Of a stretch of DNA of 64,000 bases, positions 61,869 through 64,000 are shown piece by piece (positions within the stretch are counted from its first letter, which is position 1; each line of letters begins with the position of its first letter). A model generated the notes under the pieces. It made no database searches and had not been told where the DNA came from. It was given only the letters and a program-made list of their open reading frames with translations. The stretch covers positions 62,001 to 126,000 of the forward strand of contig JAWKTB010000006.1 of NCBI GenBank assembly GCA_041402005.1, in the 5' to 3' direction. A program made the position numbers and the translations under genes. The DNA comes from JAJRXR01 sp041402005 (GTDB taxonomy: Bacteria > Planctomycetota > Phycisphaerae > Phycisphaerales > UBA1924).

Positions 61869-62819
61869 GTGACCCGAGAGAACAAGCTCGCGCTGATCGT
61901 CGGCTTCTCGATCATCCTCGTCGTGGGGGTGCTCGTCTCCGATCACTTTTCCAAGGCCAGGCAGGCCCAGCTGACGCAGGTCCAGGACGACCCGCGGAGC
62001 GTGTCGGGCGATCTGGTTGACCCGCTGACCCGGGACGACGACTCGACGATCGCGGATTCGTATCGAAGGACGCCGGGCCTCGAACGGTCCGGCGCGACGG
62101 GGCACGGGCTGCTGTCGGAGGCGCTCGACTCGGCGCCGTCCCAGGAGCCCGAGCTCGCCCTGTCCGACCCGGACCCCTTGGGCGACACGCAGGACCCGCT
62201 CGAGGGCGCGTCAGCGGCGCCGATCGTGATTCACCAGGGGTCCCCGCCCGCCGAGACGAGCACGCTCGCGATGGACGACCCGCTCGCGGAGCTGATGCGC
62301 AAGGCTCGTGAGAACGGGGTGCCCCTGACGACGTCGACGGCGTCGATGCCCGAGTCGCGATCGGTCAATGTGCCCGAGCCGAAGCGGACGGTCGCCCAGC
62401 CGACGTACGGCGAGTACGTGGTGCAGAAGGACGACTCGCTGTACTCGATCTCGAAGCGGTTCCTCGGCTCGGGAGAGCGGTGGAAGGAGCTGCGAGATCT
62501 GAACAAGGACCGCCTGCCCAACGGGGAGGTGCTCCGGATCGGGATCCGCCTGCGGGTGCCGGCGAGCCGCGAGGCGACCTCGACGCCGACGAAGACCGAT
62601 CGGCCCGCGACGAGCGCGCCGACGAAGACGCCGACAAAGACGGAGTCCAAGGCGTCCCGCGAGTACGAGGTGAAGTCCGGGGACACGCTGGGCCAGATCG
62701 CGCAGCGCGAGTGCGGCAGCGCCAAGCGCGTGGAAGAGATCCTCGAACTCAACAAGGACCGCATCGACGACGCGGACGAGATCTACGTCGGGATGAAGCT
62801 CCGCCTGCCGTCCCGGTAG
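61869..62819 (+). CDS. Membrane-anchored protein with two LysM domains
   Basis: A 316-residue protein with GTG start at 61869. One N-terminal helix (LALIVGFSIILVVGVLVS) anchors it. A long acidic, Pro/Ser-rich linker follows. LysM 1 spans about 179-229 ('EYVVQKDDSLYSISKRFLG', 'LRDLNKDRLPNGEVLRIG') and LysM 2 about 264-316 ('YEVKSGDTLGQIAQRECG', 'ILELNKDRIDDADEIYVG'). A Thr/Lys-rich spacer (TPTKT repeats) separates them. LysM domains bind N-acetylglucosamine polymers. Its place between rsmH and the ftsL-like gene suggests a division-site or cell-wall role. Confidence 0.88.
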   Translation: MTRENKLALIVGFSIILVVGVLVSDHFSKARQAQLTQVQDDPRSVSGDLVDPLTRDDDSTIADSYRRTPGLERSGATGHGLLSEALDSAPSQEPELALSDPDPLGDTQDPLEGASAAPIVIHQGSPPAETSTLAMDDPLAELMRKARENGVPLTTSTASMPESRSVNVPEPKRTVAQPTYGEYVVQKDDSLYSISKRFLGSGERWKELRDLNKDRLPNGEVLRIGIRLRVPASREATSTPTKTDRPATSAPTKTPTKTESKASREYEVKSGDTLGQIAQRECGSAKRVEEILELNKDRIDDADEIYVGMKLRLPSR

Positions 62820-62841
62820 TCATCAACCCCGGGAGCCCGGC

Positions 62842-63174
62842 GTGTTTGCGAAGCTCGTGGCCTTGATTCTCGGATTCGGCGCCTGCGGGGGCGGGCTGCT
62901 GGCGATGCGCCAGTCGCGCCTCCAGGCGGCGCACGAGCTGGCGGAGGCGAGGCTGCGGATCGAGCGGCACGAGATGCGGATCAGCGAGCTGCGGGCTCAG
63001 ATCGCTGAGCGGATCACGCCCGAGCAGGTGCGTGTGATGCTCGGGGGCGAGGAGCTGGATCGGATGTCGCCCGGGTGGACGCGCCGGGTGGATCTGGTCT
63101 CGCCGGAGCTGATCGGGGAGACGCACGAGGCGGTGCAGCCGGCGCTCCCGGCGAGCTGGGGGGCCAGGCCGTGA
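62842..63174 (+). CDS. FtsL-like small division protein
   Basis: A 110-residue protein with GTG at 62842 and GGGAG upstream. It has one N-terminal helix (LVALILGFGACGGGLLAM), then a coiled coil ('HELAEARLRIERHEMRISELRAQIAERIT' in pieces) and a short C-terminal part. Size, topology and position between rsmH and ftsI fit FtsL, but FtsL proteins are too diverged for a firm call by eye. Its stop overlaps the ftsI GTG start. Confidence 0.65.
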   Translation: MFAKLVALILGFGACGGGLLAMRQSRLQAAHELAEARLRIERHEMRISELRAQIAERITPEQVRVMLGGEELDRMSPGWTRRVDLVSPELIGETHEAVQPALPASWGARP

Positions 63175-64000
63175 GCGTGGCGGGTGAGGGAAGCGCCGGG
63201 CGCGCGGGGGCGCGGGCGGAGCGCGTCGCACGCCTGCTGTCAGTTGGCGTGTGCGTGATGCTCGTGCTGCTCTTGGGTCGGATCGCACAGCTGAAGGCGG
63301 ACCCGGGCGCGCGCCTGGACGCGTCGCTGGACGCTCGGGTCAGCCACCAGAGCCTCGACGGCGCCCGGGGAGAGCTCCGCGACCGGCGCGGGCGCGTGCT
63401 CTCGACGACGCGGTTCGGGTACCGCGTGATCGTGGACCCCGAGGCGGCCGGGCCTCGCGCGGACGAGGTTATCGTCAGCTTGAGTGAGGCATTGTCGCTC
63501 TCGCCCGGCGAGGTCGGCGGTCGCCTGATGAACGCGCTGATCGAGAACGATCGACGGCGCGAGTTGCTGGCCAAGCCGGAGGCCCAGCCAAGCCAGTCGT
63601 TGCTCTCGTCGATCCGCCAGCGGCTCGGGCTGGAGCAGACGACGCCGACGGCGCAGGTGGTCAACGTCGCCCACGACGAGTCGCCCGAGGACGAGGCGGG
63701 CGAGGCGCCCAAGCGGCTGATCCGGTACCTGCCGATGGGCGGCGAACTGACGCTCGAGCAGGGTGAGATGGTGCGCGCGCTGAACCTGCCCGGCGTGTGG
63801 CTCGAGCGCCGCCCGATCCGCGAGTACGCGGGGGGCGCCGACGTCGCGCCGATCGTGGGGAAGGTCGGCCTGGCGGACCGGTCGCTGGACCAGACGGGCC
63901 TGATCGGCGCCGAGCGGACGCTGGACAAGTCGCTGCAGGCACGAGACGGTCGGGCGGCGTACATGCGCGACGCCTGGGGGCGCCCCCTGTGGATCGAGCA
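63171..64000 (+). CDS. ftsI: Penicillin-binding protein FtsI/PBP2-like (partial, runs off right edge)
   Basis: The GTG start at 63171 shares bases with the previous stop. The visible 276 residues have an N-terminal helix (VGVCVMLVLLLGRIAQL) and then the PBP dimerisation domain: 'RGELRDRRGRVLSTTRFGYRVIVDPEAAG', 'LPGVWLERRPIREYAGG', 'APIVGKVGLADRSLDQTGLIGAERTLDKSLQ' (shown in parts), and 'DGRAAYMRDAWGRPLW'. This is the standard class B PBP opening. The SxxK transpeptidase domain lies beyond the window. Position in the rsmH-ftsL cluster supports FtsI. Confidence 0.88.
   Translation, partial: MSVAGEGSAGRAGARAERVARLLSVGVCVMLVLLLGRIAQLKADPGARLDASLDARVSHQSLDGARGELRDRRGRVLSTTRFGYRVIVDPEAAGPRADEVIVSLSEALSLSPGEVGGRLMNALIENDRRRELLAKPEAQPSQSLLSSIRQRLGLEQTTPTAQVVNVAHDESPEDEAGEAPKRLIRYLPMGGELTLEQGEMVRALNLPGVWLERRPIREYAGGADVAPIVGKVGLADRSLDQTGLIGAERTLDKSLQARDGRAAYMRDAWGRPLWIE

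Overview
The window is a GC-rich, densely packed bacterial chromosome segment. Several features point to a planctomycete of the class Phycisphaerae or a close relative. Two secreted proteins end in paired 'P(F/I)GxxDFSDV' repeats followed by GCP, which is the 'GC-type dockerin' anchor typical of Phycisphaerales. There are also a PEP-CTERM-like protein ending in an arginine run, CxxC...CPxCG zinc-ribbon proteins, an ECF sigma factor beside a Ser/Thr kinase with repeats, and lpxA and OmpH genes that imply an outer membrane. The sequence supports this placement but does not prove it.

Layout. 1-3.0 kb: an ABC permease (cut by the left edge) with its ATPase. 3.1-4.1 kb: a DUF2846 lipoprotein, tRNA-Gly(CCC) and a small protein. 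4.3-8.1 kb: a tandem pair of secreted M14 carboxypeptidase-fold proteins. The first has lost its zinc and catalytic residues. 8.0-16.9 kb: a minus-strand operon moxR-DUF58-(BatD/DUF4381-like gene, frameshifted)-VWA-VWA-TPR-BatD-BatE, mostly joined by 4-base start/stop overlaps. 17.0-21.5 kb: DUF3467, trehalose-6-phosphate synthase, and a trehalose-phosphatase fused to a GH15 hydrolase. 21.5-24.7 kb: tRNA-Leu(CAA), ECF sigma factor and kinase. 24.7-34.3 kb: a dockerin protein, trigger factor with a strong terminator, zinc-ribbon membrane proteins, citrate/2-methylcitrate synthase, a low-GC DUF4145 gene, methylisocitrate lyase, a phosphatase-M28 peptidase fusion lipoprotein, a 135-bp inverted-repeat element and a PhzF protein. 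34.4-39.1 kb: homogentisate dioxygenase and exported or small proteins. 39.1-43.0 kb: rpoD and dnaG. 43.4-48.7 kb: acylphosphatase, HAD phosphatase, DUF418, two unknowns and clpX. 48.7-57.3 kb: a lectin-like protein, a MinD-like unknown, a ParA-CBM48 fusion, aroB, rsfS, a methyltransferase, an MBL protein, lpxA and lipB. 57.3-64 kb: OmpH, M29 aminopeptidase, two small ORFs with strong ribosome sites, two DUF2007-like zinc-ribbon proteins, and the start of a division/cell-wall cluster (rsmH, LysM protein, ftsL-like, ftsI).

How the genes work together. Most of the window is housekeeping: replication priming, transcription, proteolysis, lipoic acid, lipid A, shikimate and division. The most unusual item is the two-gene set at 49.4-52.2 kb. 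There a ParA ATPase carries a C-terminal AMPK/CBM48-type glycogen-binding domain, and it is followed at once by a protein that looks like a MinD/FlhG-fold paralogue without a P-loop. This could be a system that positions or senses alpha-glucan granules; that function is inference. Other oddities are the pseudo-peptidase/peptidase pair, the OtsB-GH15 fusion, the phosphatase-M28 fusion, and the strong-RBS small ORFs at 59.4-59.8 kb.

Sequence quality. One Bat-operon gene carries an apparent single-base deletion, and rpoD carries three compensating single-base deletions within about 65 bases. All lie in short G/C runs, which suggests residual assembly errors.
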